From the NCBI RefSeq assembly GCF_027579695.1, contig NC_083592.1:33504214-33568213 (forward strand): a DNA stretch of 64,000 bases, read 5' to 3'. Origin of the DNA: Neoarius graeffei (lineage: Eukaryota; Chordata; Actinopteri; Siluriformes; Ariidae). The position numbers and the translations under genes are program-made. The notes under the pieces are model-generated. The model worked only from the letters and a program-made list of their open reading frames with translations, did no database searches and was not told the origin of the DNA. The stretch's first letter is position 1, and each line of letters starts with the position of its first letter. This document shows positions 41,050 through 52,383 of this stretch, piece after piece.

Positions 41050-41702
41050 CAGTAAACTAGTAAATCCAGTAAAGGAAAAACTTGAGACTGAAAGGTTTTA
41101 ACAGTCATCCAAATGACTGAACGTAAACATTGCTACAGTAACATACCAGCTACTGTTGTTGACATTAGCTAGCTTGCCGTCCAAAATGGCGGACACCGGG
41201 GCGTCACGTGACCCTGTGACGTCAGGTGAAATACCTCAATACAAGATTTTCAAGATGGACTGTCTAAAAACTAGCCTTTCTAGCTAAATGAGGTTTTGCT
41301 TGTTGGGCAATTATGTCTTATAATAAGGGTGGCTAGATCTTTTGACCTGAAAATAGACAAATAAACTTCCTAAGATTTTTATTTTTTGCAGTGCAGCTGA
41401 CTTCAGGTGAGAGGCAGGGTTCACCCTGGGCAGGTCACGAATCTAACATAGAGACAAACAACCATTAACACTCACATTCACACCTATGGGCAATTTAGAG
41501 AAGCCAGTTGACCTGATCTGCATGTCTTTGGACTGTGGGAGGAAACCAGAGCACCTGGAGGAAACCCATGCAGGCATGCAGAGAACATGCAAACCCCACA
41601 CAGAAAGGTTCTAGTTGGCTGTGAGGTTCGAACCCAGAACCTGCTTGCTGTGAGGCAACAGTGCTAACTAGTGCCCCGCTGTGACATCATCATCATCATC
41701 AA

Positions 41703-43369
41703 CAGTGGTCGAATTGTAAAATCAAACCGGGGGGATGGTGAAATTTTTAGTCGCGTGTCGACCCACCGGTCGGTCCGTCGGTGGGAAACTGGTTTGCTTT
41801 TAGGAGGGTTTGCACACAACGTAGGTCTGTGGACCTTGTTCATTTACCAGACATACAGTATTTTGTGCTGATAAAGTGTGTAGTACACACTGTGTACCCT
41901 TTTTATTGTTGTAAAAAACATAATACACTGGTATTTTACTGTAAAACATGCACAGCGTGGATGTCATGTGTCATATTTAGTCAGTCTCCTGGCTGACATA
42001 CCTAACACATTCTCCATATTAGGGTGAAATGCAGATGACAAATTTGAAGTGTAACTTCATAGTCATGGTAGGCTGCTTTTAAATCGTTTGGTAAATAATT
42101 TATTAAAACCTCAGCAGGCAATGTAAATGAACAACTGAATCTTTTCAGATCAAGTCAATAGAATTTTTATTCAAAGCTGAACATTGGGAACATTGAGTTA
42201 AATACAGAGGTAGGTAGGGAACCAATAAGCTAAAACAAGCAACAGTAAATTGTAAATCAGCCTTACATGTTGTGACCGGGGGCGGCACGGTGGTGTAGTG
42301 GTTAGCACTGTCGCCTCACAGCAAGAAGGTCCTGGCTTCGAGCCCCGTGGCCGGCGAGGGCCTTTCTGGGCGGGTTTTGCATGTTCTCCCCGTGTCCGCG
42401 TGGGTTTCCTCCAGGTGCTCCAGTTTCCCCCACAGTCCAAAGACATGCAGGTTAGGTTAACTGGTGACTCTAAATTGACCGTAGGTGTGAATGAGAATGT
42501 GAATGGTTGTCTGTGTCTATGTGTCAGCCCTGTGATGACCTGGCGACTTGTCCAGGGTGTACCCCGCCTTTCGCCCGTAGTCAGCTGGGATAGGCTCCAG
42601 CTTGCCAGCGACCCTGTAGAAGGATAAAGCGGCTAGAGATAATGAGATGAGATGTTGTGACCGGCTCTCTAATGAGGCAATGAAGCCTTCAAAACTGCTA
42701 GTGTCGTTTATTTTAGCCTTCCTGTCTTGAATAACACTTTTTGTTGCCTGAAGAATAACAAACGAACATCCAGGCTGATTAAATTAATGGCCTTATAAGA
42801 AATCAAAGCTAACATGAACCTGAGTGAGCTATCGATAGCTGGCTAGACTCCAAACTAACATTCAATATGATAGCTGTGTTGTTATCCGCCGCCCACAAAT
42901 TAGGCTACATATCGGGAACTTTACAGCATGATAGTGGGCTCACAGAAAGTGGGACTGATATTCGTAACTCTTGACTTACCTCCTGAAATGTTTTTTTCTT
43001 GCGATCTTAAATCCGAACTTGCTTAGGTCTTGCTGTCCACTCCGCTTGGCCATGATGCTGCAATCTGCTGCTGTCACTGACACCGAATGAAATAAAAAAT
43101 AACGGAACCCCAACTGAATGTCACCTCCTCAAACGCTTCGCTTGCGCGTGCCCTCTCTCGCAGTAGCTTATTGTATGCTCAGTTTCAGCAAAGCTACGTG
43201 GAATGGCATTTCTAATTCCAATGTTAAATAGAAGTAATGTCCACATTTATTGATAAAATTGCTCAAGGGAAGGGAGGGGGGATGCCCGTTTTAGAGGGGG
43301 GATGATTTTGACCATTTTTTATTCCAGGGGGGATGGCATCCCCCGCATCCCCCCTCAACTCGAGTACAG
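41703..43369. mobile_element. hAT-type element, TSD ATCATCAA
   Basis: Left end CAGTGGTCGAATTGTAAAA, right end CTCAACTCGAGTACAG. The exact 8-bp duplication ATCATCAA is at 41695-41702 and 43370-43377. GGGGGGATGG words mark both subterminal regions. Contains the SINE at 42280; no transposase recognised. Confidence 0.78.
42280..42651 (+). mobile_element. SINE family A, full length
   Basis: Exact 13-bp duplication ATGTTGTGACCGG at 42267-42279 and 42652-42664. Confidence 0.93.
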
Positions 43370-43377
43370 ATCATCAA

Positions 43378-43530
43378 GCTTGAGGCGACGGTGGAAAGGA
43401 AAAATTCCCTGAGACGACATGAGGAAGAAACGTTGAGAGGAACCAGACTCAAAAGGGAACCCATCCTCATCACAGATGGCTTGATTATAAAGAACTCACT
43501 TCTATAACTGTCTCCTGTACGCTCAAAAAA
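43378..43530. repeat. Dispersed-repeat fragment
   Basis: GAGGCGACGGTGGAAAGG, AGGAACCAGACTCAAAAGG and GGCTTGATTATAAAGAAC; see 21541 and 36033 for parts of the same repeat. Confidence 0.5.
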
Positions 43531-44291
43531 GTGCAATTGTGCAACCAGGAAATTAACGATATACATTTTATATTAGCTGACATGGTGTTAAACAGGATTA
43601 ACCAATTAGAATCATGCATTTTTCCCTGTCTCTGTTTGAAAGCTACCAATGCGCTAGATACGCTGTGAGCTCAGCGATATCAAGCTGAGAGCAGATTAGG
43701 CCTAAGTACTGATTGGAGGAGAAAATGAAGAGTACGCTTCATCTGGTTTTATGAGATAAAATGTCATTTCCCTTCCATTCCCAGCATGTTGCTTTAGACT
43801 TTTTTTTTTTCAGGGGAAGTAAGTGGCATAAATCTATTTTAAGGCAATGTTATTAACTTCTCAAGATCTGTAGACAGCAAGTCATTAGAAAATTAGATTA
43901 AATAAATAATTCTATCCATCACCGCTCCTACTCATGTGTGGCATCCACCCAAGACCTCACAGTGACTTTATTTGGTATGTTTCCTGATACACCCCTGCCA
44001 CCCCAAATTAATTTCTTACTATGTCACTGCTAAGGAATACTTTGAAACAGCTTGTAAACCTGCACAGTGCCCTGTAGGTGTACTCATAGTCATTCATTCA
44101 TTCTTGTTGGGTTTTTGTTGTAGCACCTTCATATGGAATCCCATTTCCACCACTGTAATAATGAGGTTTCTCATAAATTTAATAAAAATTAATTTGAATG
44201 AAATTTGTGTCTTAGGTTCTCATAATTATGCCTTACTATCTTATAATAATGAGAGGATTTTCTCATAATTAAGACTTTCCATCTCATAATA
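43531..44291. other. No gene seen
   Basis: AT-rich; TCTCATAATTATG-type words at 44168-44290 also occur near 24200 and may be ends of a small element. Confidence 0.45.
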
Positions 44292-44637
44292 ATATCCATC
44301 CATAACCGCTTATCCTGTACAGGGTTGCAGGCAAGCTGGAGCCTATCCCAGCTGACTACGGGCGAAAGGCGGGGTACACCCTGGACAAGTCGCCAGGTCA
44401 TCACAGGGCTGACACAGAGACAAACAACCATTCACGGTCAATTTAGAGTCACCAGTTAACCTAACCTGCATGTCTTTGGACTTTGGGGGAAACCAGAGCA
44501 CCTGGAGGAAACCCACGTGGACATGGGGAGAACACGCAAACTCCACAAAGAAAGGGCCTTGCCAGCTGCTGGGCTCGAACCCAAGACCTTCTTGCTGTGA
44601 GGCGACAGTGCTAACCACTACACCACCATGCCGCCCC
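44292..44637 (-). mobile_element. SINE family A, older subtype
   Basis: CATCCATAACCGCTTATCC tail; ACTCACATTCACACC missing from the core; several decayed CpGs. No clear duplication. Confidence 0.85.
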
Positions 44638-44799
44638 TTGTTGAAATTTATCTTTATTATATACAGTATATTGTTATTCCATAATAACGTTGTTGTTTTA
44701 CTCCACTTGTAATGAGTACTTATGTTTTTCAATGAATAGTTTTAAAAAAAAATCAATTTCTGATATATTCTTGGACAAATGTGAACCAACAAAGTTGGT

Positions 44800-45853
44800 A
44801 TATTTGTTGACCAACAAAGATCACTCCAAGAGCAAGACATGTAATAGTCGGTGAGGTCACAAAGGACCTCAGGGTAACTTCTAAGCAACTGAAGGCCTCT
44901 CTCACATTGGCTAATGTTAATGTTCATGAGTCCACCATCAGGAGAACACTGAACAACAATGGTGTGCATGGCAGGGTTGCAAGGAGAAAGCCACTGCTCT
45001 TCAAAAAGAACATTACTGCTCGTCTGCAGTTTGCTAAAGATCATGTGGACAAGCCAGAAGACTATTGGAAAAATGTTTTGTGGATGGATGAGACCAAAAT
45101 AGAACTTTTTGGTTTAAATGTGAAGCGTTATGTTTGGAGAAAGGAAAACACTGCATATCCCATCTGTGAGACATGTTGGTGGTAGTATCATGGTTTGGGC
45201 CTGTTTTGCTGCATCTGGGCCAGGACGGCTTGCCATCATTGATGGAACAATGAATTCTGAATTATACCAGAGAATTCTAAAGGAAAATGTCAGGACATCT
45301 GTCCATGAACTGAATCTCAAGAGAAGGTGGGTCATGCAGCAAGACAACGACCCTAAGCACACAAGTCGTTCTACCAAAGAATGGTTAAAGAAGAATAAAG
45401 TTAATGTTTTGGAATGGCCAAGTCAAAGTCCTGACCTTAATCCAATCAAAATGTTGTGGAAGGAACTGAAGCGAGCAGTTCATGTCAGGAAACCCACCAA
45501 CATCCCAGAGTTGAAGCTGTTCTGTACGGAGGAATGGGCTAAAATTCCTCCAAGCCGGTGTGCAGGACTGATCAACAGTTACCGCAAACGTTTAGTTGCA
45601 GTTATTGCTGCACAAGGGGGTCGCACCAGATACTGAAAGCAAAGGTTTACATACTTTTGCCATTCACAGATATGTAATATTGGATCATTTTCCTCAATAA
45701 ATAAATGACCAAGTATAATATTTTTGTCTCGTTTGTTTAACTGGGTTCTCTTTATCTACTTTTAGGACTTGTGTGAAAATCTGATGTTTTAGGTCATATT
45801 TATGCAGAAATATAGAAAATTCGAAAGGGTTCACAAACTTTCAAGCACCACTG
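44800..45853 (+). mobile_element. Tc1/mariner element lacking its left end
   Basis: The right end reads GTTCACAAACTTTCAAGCAC then CACTG, followed by TA (45854-45855). The left inverted repeat and the start of the transposase are gone. This is a different Tc1 family from those at 9296 and 29684. Confidence 0.8.
44830..45636 (+). pseudogene. Tc1-like transposase, frameshifted and catalytically altered
   Basis: The first block (to 45183) reads NVHESTIRRTLNNNGVHGR, ARLQFAKDHVDKPEDYW and LWMDETKIELFG (first catalytic Asp). A frame change near 45165 moves to GGSIMVWACFAASGPGRLA, VMQQDNDPKHTSRST (second Asp) and EWPSQSPDLNPIKMLW. In the last motif the catalytic Glu of NPIExLW is Lys, so the DD34E triad is broken. 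The frame ends LVAVIAAQGGRTRY at the natural C-terminus. The N-terminal paired-type helix-turn-helix is missing. Few other defects are present, so it is a fairly young corpse. Confidence 0.88.
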
Positions 45854-45855
45854 TA

Positions 45856-46128
45856 TGTGCTATATTTACTGTATGGACATGGGATCAGAAAACAATTGTA
45901 TTTATAAGCAGCAGCCACGTGTACACACAGGGTACCTATTTATTTATTTATTTATTTTTTCAGTGTGAGATGAAGCGACTTTACCAAAAGGTGGATTTTA
46001 TTCTGACCCTTTTTACTAATCTTTACAAGGAGTGACAATAATCATGGAGGACACTATATTTTGGCCTGTTTTTTTTTTCATGGAGTGGAAACTCAACACC
46101 TTCACACATCACGTTGAAAAGTTTTATC
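45856..46128. other. No gene seen
   Basis: AT-rich, with a (TTTA)n run near 45940. Confidence 0.5.
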
Positions 46129-47639
46129 TACACTACCGTTCAAAAGTTTGGGGTCACCCAGACAATTTTGTGTTTTCCATGAAAAGTCACACTTTTATTT
46201 ACCACCATAAGTTGTAAAATGAATAGAAAATATAGTCAAGACATTTTTCTGGCCATTTTGAGCATTTAATCGACCCCACAAATGTGATGCTCCACAAACT
46301 CAATCTGCTCAAAGGAAGGTCAGTTTTATAGCTTCTCTAAAGAGCTCAACTGTTTTCAGCTGTGCTAACATGATTGTACAAGGGTTTTCTAATCATCCAT
46401 TAGCCTTCTGAGGCAATGAGCAAACACATTGTACCATTAGAACACTGGAGTGAGAGTTGCTGGAAATGGGCCTCTATACACCTATGGAGATATTGCACCA
46501 AAAACCAGACATTTGCAGCTAGAATAGTCATTTACCACATTAGCAATGTATAGAGTGGATTTCTGATTAGTTTAAAGCAGTGGTGTAGTCCACGTGATAC
46601 GCAGGCATACGCCTACCGAAAAATATATTCGTTATTTGAACTGGCCAAACCAACGTCAACATTGTCAGATGAATGTTCCACAGTTCCATTCCTAGATGCC
46701 TGTGTCCACCAAACGCGCTTTAGCGCTACAAGCGCCTATTCAATTCAAATCCTATGGGCTTCATTAAGAAGACGCTGACAGAGCCCGACTCAGCACTCAA
46801 GGCGCTGCGAGTTGATCCAAGAGCAGAGAATTGACCCTTCCGGGAGCTCCGCCCCCCATAGCAACTGTTGCTATGTCAGTCAAGCCAGCCGTCTGCACTT
46901 GTCCTGTATGTGGCCAGTCAAATGAGGTCAGAATAGAGGGGAAAGCATACAGGTCGTACGAAGCTACGTAGTTTGACGCCTGTTGCCTTGATGCGAAATC
47001 ATGAAACGAAAACAAACCAAGGAGGCAATGCAGTAGACTGGTACCAAAATTCAAAAAAGTGCTTATTTAAGGAGTTAAAGGCATTTTTGAGACAAAGTCG
47101 GCAAACAGTCTTATTTTGTCAATTTGGGTGTGCCGAATTCAAATCTGCAATATGCCGAATTTATCTGACCTCTGTTGACCTCTAGAGGTCATTGAACTTT
47201 GGGCCTGTAAACGTCTCAGCTGAACCCAGTTTCTCAGCTTTCTAAGGAATGAAATGTACTAAAATGATTAATGAAGTTAGCAAATGGCCTTGTTTGTTAA
47301 ATGTTTGGGTGCTGAATTCATTTGTAAAATGACATATGACCTCTGATAACCTCAAGGTCATTAAACTTGGCCTATAGGCCTATGCATTTACACTGTAAAA
47401 AAAGAATAGTCGAGAATACTTGAAATTTCAAGGCAACAGTCTGCATTAAGAATTTTATGTTTTGCCAACGATGTATGCCCATGATAATCCAAACTATGAT
47501 AACACTGTTATCTTTATTAAGAATTCTTAATTAAGTCAATTTTCAATTCCTCATTCTGCCAACATAGATTTCTCTTTTTGCTGAACAGTGGCATTCACAG
47601 TAGTACAAAAAGGCAATTGAGGTTCTCACAATTTTTTGG

Positions 47640-47795
47640 GGGGCTTTTTTTTTACCTTTATTTGGATAGGACAGTGTAGAGACAGGAAATGAGCGCGAGA
47701 GACATCGGGAAATAACCTCAGGTCGGAATCGAACCTGGGTCCCCGGACTTATGGTATGGCGCCTTATCCACCTGAGCCACGACAACATGATCTTC
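47640..47795 (-). mobile_element. tRNA-derived SINE (family C) in left arm
   Basis: In sense direction: GTCGTGGCTCAGGTGGATAA (A-box region), AGGTTCGATTCCGACCTGAGG (split here as GGTTCGATTCC B-box), CATTTCCTGTCTCTACACTG and CCAAATAAAGGT. It is unrelated to family A except for tRNA-like promoter boxes. Confidence 0.7.
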
Positions 47796-48269
47796 AACCG
47801 GAGAGAGAACCACATTGCCCAGCCCTTGCATTTGGGAGAGGAAACCCCGTGTCTTGGTCATTAAGAGCATGTGCTGAATAAACACCTGTGGCAATTATGT
47901 ATTTTCAATTCAGATTATTCACTATTGCATATTTACACATCGTTGAGGTGCACCCTATCAGTTTGATGTGGATTTTTCTGTTCGTTAATAATTATTCATA
48001 TTTTCTTGTCCATTCAATTGTGAATATGGAATTACTTAAACAAAGCATAATTCTATTTTTTAGAATTATCCACATCAAGAAAAATCCACATCAAACTGAT
48101 AGGGTGCACCTCAATGATGTGTAAATATACAATAGTGAATAATCTGAATTGGAAATACATAATTGTCACAGGTGTTTATTCAGCGCATGCTCTGAATGAC
48201 CAAGACACGTGGTTTCCTCTCCCAAATGCAAGGGCTGGGCAATGTGGTTCTCTCTCCAGTTGAAGTTCA

Positions 48270-48415
48270 TGTTGTCGTGGCTCAGGTGGATAAGGCACCA
48301 TACCATAAATCCGGGGGCCTGGGTTTGATTCTGACCTGAGGTCATTTCCTGATCTCTCTCTCCTGCTCATTTCCTGTCTCTACACTGTCCTATCCAAATA
48401 AAGGTGAAAAAAGCC
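48270..48415 (+). mobile_element. tRNA-derived SINE (family C) in right arm
   Basis: Mirror copy of the left-arm SINE, with B-box decayed to GGTTTGATTCTGACC. Both copies arose with the palindrome and not by separate insertion, since their arms match outside the SINE too. Confidence 0.7.
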
Positions 48416-48671
48416 CCCCAAAAAGCTGTGATAACCTCAATTGCCTTTTTGTACTACTGTGAATGCCACTGTTCAGCAAAAAGAGAAATCTATGTTGGCA
48501 GAATGAGGAATTGAAAATTGACTTAATTAAGAATTCTTAATAAAGATAACAGTGTTATCATAGTTTGGATTATCATGGGCACATCGTTGGCAAAACATAA
48601 AATTATTAATGCAGACTGTTGCCTTGAAATTTCAAGTATTCTCAACTATTCTTTTTTACAGTGTAACGGCA

Positions 48672-49292
48672 TTTTTAAACTGACTTTACTCCCCCAAAAA
48701 GAATATGAACAGACAAAAAACAAATAGAAAGGAACAAATGCAACATTAAATGCCAGTCCATGTACATGTGACTTACTTTTCACAATGAGAATGCCTAGGC
48801 GATCACCTTACATAACATTGCATTACATTTAGCGGTTATTGTTTATACAAAGCTACTGAAAAAAGGACAGATTCAGCAGCATACAAAATGTGGGGGCATA
48901 CAGGGTATACAGGTTAATCAGGGTTAGTATATATGAGAGTTTTTTTCTTTGTTGTTTGTTTTTTGTTTTGTTTTGTTTTAAATGGGGTAAAGCCTTTACA
49001 AAAAACAAACAACAAAGAAAAAAACTCTCATATATACTAACCCTGATTAACCTGTATACCCTGTATGCCCCCACATTTTGTATGCTGCTGAATCTGTCCT
49101 TTTTTCAGTAGCTTTGTATAAACAATAACCGCTAAATGTAATGCAATGTTATGTAAGGTGATCGCCTAGGCATTCTCATTGTGAAAAGTAAGTCACATGT
49201 ACATGGACTGGCATTTAATGTTGTATTTGTTCCTTTCTATTTGTTTTTTGTCTGTTCATATTCTTTTTGGGGGAGTAAAGTCAGTTTAAAAA
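48672..49292. mobile_element. Palindromic element 2, nearly perfect
   Basis: Arms of about 295 bp (48672-48966 and 48998-49292) around a 32-bp GTTTT-rich spacer. Outer ends read TTTTTAAACTGACTTTACTC and GAGTAAAGTCAGTTTAAAAA. The arms differ at only a few positions, much less than palindrome 1, so this is the youngest of the three inverted structures. No tRNA box or coding frame. Confidence 0.88.
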
Positions 49293-49618
49293 ATGACCTT
49301 GACGTTATCAGAGGTCATATGTCATTTTACAAATGAAAAATGAATTCAGCACCCAAACATTTAACAAACAAGGCCATTTGCTAACTTCATTAATCATTTT
49401 AGTACATTTCATTCCTTAGAAAGCTGAGAAACTGGGTTCAGCTGAGACGTTTACAGACCCAAAGTTCAATGACCTCTAGAGGTCAACAGAGGTCAGATAG
49501 AGCTCGGCATATTGCAGATTTGAATTCGGCACACCCAAATTGACAAAATAAGACTGTTTGCCGACTTTGTCTCAAAATTGCCTTTGGGTGTCCCAATTCT
49601 GGATTTTGGTACCAGTCT

Positions 49619-50069
49619 AGACCTCAAATGCCAGAATATAAAAACACCTGTAAAGTCCTGTAGACCTTTTTTGCAGGGCTTGTGGACTAACACACTGAAG
49701 GGCATTGCGTATTTGTTAATTAAATGAATTTTTTCTTCTTTGAAGCAAACATTTGTTTTAGCACATCTAGGGTGTTTTCTTGTTCATTTAAGCTGATGTG
49801 CTGAATAGATAAGAAATAAGAAATGCATGTAATATGTTAAAAAATATATTATTGTGTGATATGTGTTTAATTTACATGCCAATATGTCACATTTTCTTGA
49901 TACATGAAAAATAAAAAAAAGAACAATGATGGAAAAGCCCACTTATCTTAAGTTGAACGGTGAATCAAAATTTTCTAAATTTTGTACATTTAAACCACAT
50001 TTGTTTTGCATACAGTAGATCTGTACACAAAGCCAGTTTCAAGATGCATATTACTAGCCACAACACACA
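49619..50069. other. No gene seen; remaining hAT interior
   Basis: AT-rich non-coding sequence between the foldback and the (TA)n tract. Confidence 0.5.
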
Positions 50070-50070
50070 C

Positions 50071-50126
<56 letters not shown>
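50070..50126. repeat. (TA)n microsatellite, first tract
   Basis: Continues at 50985-51037 and 52384-52406 after two insertions; together one original TA tract. Confidence 0.88.
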
Positions 50127-50129
<3 letters not shown>

Positions 50130-50981
50130 TGCTGTCAAAGTTAACGCGATAATAACGTGTTAACGCGATCTCAATTTAACGCGATTAAAAAAAATAGTGC
50201 CGTTAACACAAATTCTAATTTAGCCCCGCGAGTCACCCGTAGTTCCTGTTGAGGCTTGTCGCGCGCTGCTTCAATAAGAGTACGTGTGAGTGATGGAGAA
50301 AGGCATAGACATATAAACATCCTCGCCGCCATATTGGATGGGGCAAAGTGGAGATTCTTCAACCGTCTCTGGTATAGCGTCTAGACAGTAGCCGAGAATA
50401 AAGATGCCTCATTCATGTGCTGCGTTTAACTGTACCAACAGGTTTACCGTCCAAACGAGATCACATGGGATTACCTTTCACAGGTGAGACTGGAAAAATA
50501 CTTCTCAATACTGTTCCTTCAGTCTTCAGTTTCCCAGCTCATCTCCACCGGGGAGGTGTAGAGTTATAAGCAGTGAGAATTAGAGAATACAGTGCCACAC
50601 TATGATGAACGTTTTTATTTTTGTTATCTGTTTTTTTCTTCTTTTATGGCAAATACTTCTCTTCAAAAGAAACTAATGAAGAGTAAAATAAAACATTTTT
50701 TTATTTTCACAGTGATATGCACTTTATTTTTCATCCCTTGGTTTTCTCATCTAATATGGAAGTTATGGATGTCAGTGGCTGTGACAAGACGTGTTATGCT
50801 CTGCAATAAAAAAAACAAAAACATTGGTACAAAGCAAGCCCATTCACTTTTTTATGCTGATAAGAGAATTACAATGCTTTCTCATGTGACAAAAATGTGC
50901 GATTAAATTGCGATTAATCGCGAGTTAAGTATGACAGTCGTGACATTAATCACAATTAAATATTTTAATCGCTTGACAGCA

Positions 50982-50984
<3 letters not shown>
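50127..50984 (+). mobile_element. TIR element in (TA)n carrying a THAP exon
   Basis: Ends TAGTGCTGTCAAAGTTAACG and TAATCGCTTGACAGCACTA. Subterminal repeats of GCGATTAA and TTAACGCGA occur on both sides. Flanks are TA repeat, so an 8-bp duplication cannot be told from the tract. A THAP exon with a good donor lies inside. THAP transposases with 7-8 bp duplications occur in the P superfamily, so P-like origin is possible; the end sequence also resembles fish hAT MITEs. Confidence 0.7.
50404..50483 (+). pseudogene. THAP zinc-finger first exon
   Basis: ATG at 50404 opens MPHSCAAFNCTNRF, then TVQTRSHGITFHR, and ends at CACAG|GTGAGA, a strong splice donor. The Met-Pro start, Cys5-x4-Cys10 and the ITFHR(FP) motif are the first third of a THAP domain, and the exon boundary within FHRFP is common in THAP genes. 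The remaining Trp, Cys and His ligands would be in the next exon, which is absent in this 858-bp element. Upstream sequence (GCCGCCATATTGGATGGGG) is promoter-like. Confidence 0.7.
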
Positions 50985-51037
<53 letters not shown>

Positions 51038-51040
<3 letters not shown>

Positions 51041-52383
51041 GCACCGCCAGAAATTTTGGGCCCCATGAAAGATTAGAATTTTGGGCCCCCCAACTTTGCC
51101 CACCCTCGTCACAATTGCACTATTGTCATTATTTGACTTTTGATAGCCCATGGACCTTGAGTTTGTGACTTTGTTATTAAATTTTATGTATTAACCTACC
51201 AGGGACTAGATGAAAACTGGTCAATGACTAATTCTGGTGCATTTACAATCACAAATGAAAATTCAAGATTTTGCCACATGCCTTCTTGTGCTAGGACAAT
51301 TGGTAGTGAAATGTGTGATGTGACTGCTAATAAATCATAGAAAAAGTTTTCTACCCAGCATCAAAATACCTATGGAAATCCCATGGATTGTTATGTGTTA
51401 GGTAGAAAGCTGTGTGTATTGTTCTGCAAAAAGGGAATATGTTCAAAGCAAAGTGTGTCTAGACAGAAATTTGAGCATAAGCAGAGTTAGACTATTGGTT
51501 GCCCCTCCATGGACCAGGAGTGTGTCTGTTATTAGCAACACTTTAATCTAGCAAACTGTATATGGCGCTCGCTCATTTAAAAACTTCAATCCGAAAGCAT
51601 TTATGGGTTGTATTGCTGCTTACCTCCTTCTCCAAAGGGGGGTTCAGTGGTTTGGTAGGGCGGAGGTCCCCCTGAGGCTGAATCTGTGCATATTTAGGGC
51701 ACCCCATTAGTTATGAAACTGGTTATTAGCACTAGTTATTAGCACCAGCATAACGTAATATTTCATCTTGTTTATCACACAAGTCAGTTCAGTTATTAAA
51801 ATGGAAAAAATGTCACTGTACAAACTGTAAAAGTGTTCTCTTGATAGGCTAATCCAACCACGTTCATACTGTTCATTTACCATTCGCTAATATTTTGAAC
51901 ACACATGTGAGCGATAGCTACCTTTCTTTGGGAAAAACTGAGTGTTTGTTGAGTGACCAGTTGCCTGCCTCTCCGGTCCCTCTCAGCTTTCAGCTGCCTT
52001 TCTTTACGTTTTTGACAGCCACTCTTCATATTTAGCGATCATAGACTGTACGCACTCCACTGCTGGCTGGCTGCTGCTGCACCGCAACACAGCAGCAAGT
52101 AGAGTTGCACTGATCAGCACACAGATTTAACGCATTGCGCTTCTACCAGAACTGGACCGTACCATTTCGCAAAAGGGGGAGGGTTAAATGACAATATGTT
52201 GAAGAACTCAAGAAATAGACAACCTTGTTCAATTAGCTCATTTTACCAGATGGAATATTGCATTGTTGTTATTTCAAAAGTCTTATTAAAATCATTAAAA
52301 GCATATTATCAGCCCCTTAAAGGGCCCCATGGCAGTGCTGGGCCCCTAGAATTGTTCTAACCTTTCCCCCCCTGGCGGCACCC
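51038..52383. mobile_element. hAT-like element inserted in (TA)n
   Basis: Ends GGGGCACCGCCAG on the left and CTGGCGGCACCC on the right, with GGGCCCC words inside both ends (TTTTGGGCCCCATG, GTGCTGGGCCCCTAG). Flanks are TA repeat. About 1.35 kb, with no recognisable transposase. Confidence 0.7.

Larger units (their letters stand above)
40431..41239 (+). mobile_element. TA-flanked TIR element (ISL2EU-like) with nested hairpin and minisatellite
   Basis: Ends TTGAGGTATTTCACTCACG on the left and GGTGAAATACCTCAA on the right, both flanked by TA (40429-40430, 41240-41241). CACGTGAC and CCAAAATGGCGG/CCGCCATTTTGG-type words continue the inverted repeat. Inside, a second inverted repeat (TTTACTAGTTTACTGAGC and GCTCAGTAAACTAGTAAA) brackets a GC-rich minisatellite. 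TA duplications and the associated exon favour ISL2EU over Tc1, but this is inference. Confidence 0.65.
38932..41393. mobile_element. DNA element with CACWGCAAAAAAT ends
   Basis: Left end CACAGCAAAAAATGG and right end ATTTTTTGCAGTG are inverted. CA flanks both sides, consistent with a 2-bp duplication, as the interrupted SINE shows. Repeated words TCTTGAAAC/CTAAAAACAAG-like fill the interior, and there is no transposase. It contains the SINE at 39073 and the element at 40431. Confidence 0.6.
38876..41680 (-). mobile_element. Old family A relative split by a 2.5-kb insertion
   Basis: The tail side (CATCTATTATCTATACC ... GAGCCAATCCCA) ends at 38931 and the rest resumes at 41394 (CAGCTGACTTCAGG ... 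ACTAGTGCCCCGCTG). The two parts join cleanly as CAATCCCAGCTGACTT. High divergence from the full-length copies marks it as old. Confidence 0.75.
47391..48663. mobile_element. Palindromic element 1 with a SINE in each arm
   Basis: Ends CACTGTAAAAAAAGAATAG and CTATTCTTTTTTACAGTG, flanked by TA (47389-47390, 48664-48665). Arms of about 590 bp (47391-47979 and 48078-48663) meet around a 98-bp spacer. Each arm includes an inverted copy of a tRNA-derived SINE. The arms have diverged at several CpG and other sites. Confidence 0.88.
47035..49618. mobile_element. Foldback element (outer arms), containing two palindromes
   Basis: Left arm 47035-47363 and right arm 49293-49618 are inverted copies. Matching words are AGACTGGTACCAAAATTC with AATTCTGGATTTTGGTACC, TGACCTCTAGAGGTCA in both arms, and TTAGTACATTTCATTCC with GGAATGAAATGTACTAA. 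The arms differ by scattered changes and small indels. Between them lie the palindromes at 47391 and 48672. No coding capacity. Confidence 0.85.

Noticed and set aside
48853..49111. Same 73-residue peptide on both strands (MGAYRVYRLIRVSIYES)
   Set aside because: A consequence of the palindrome: each arm gives the same translation. No evidence that it is a protein.
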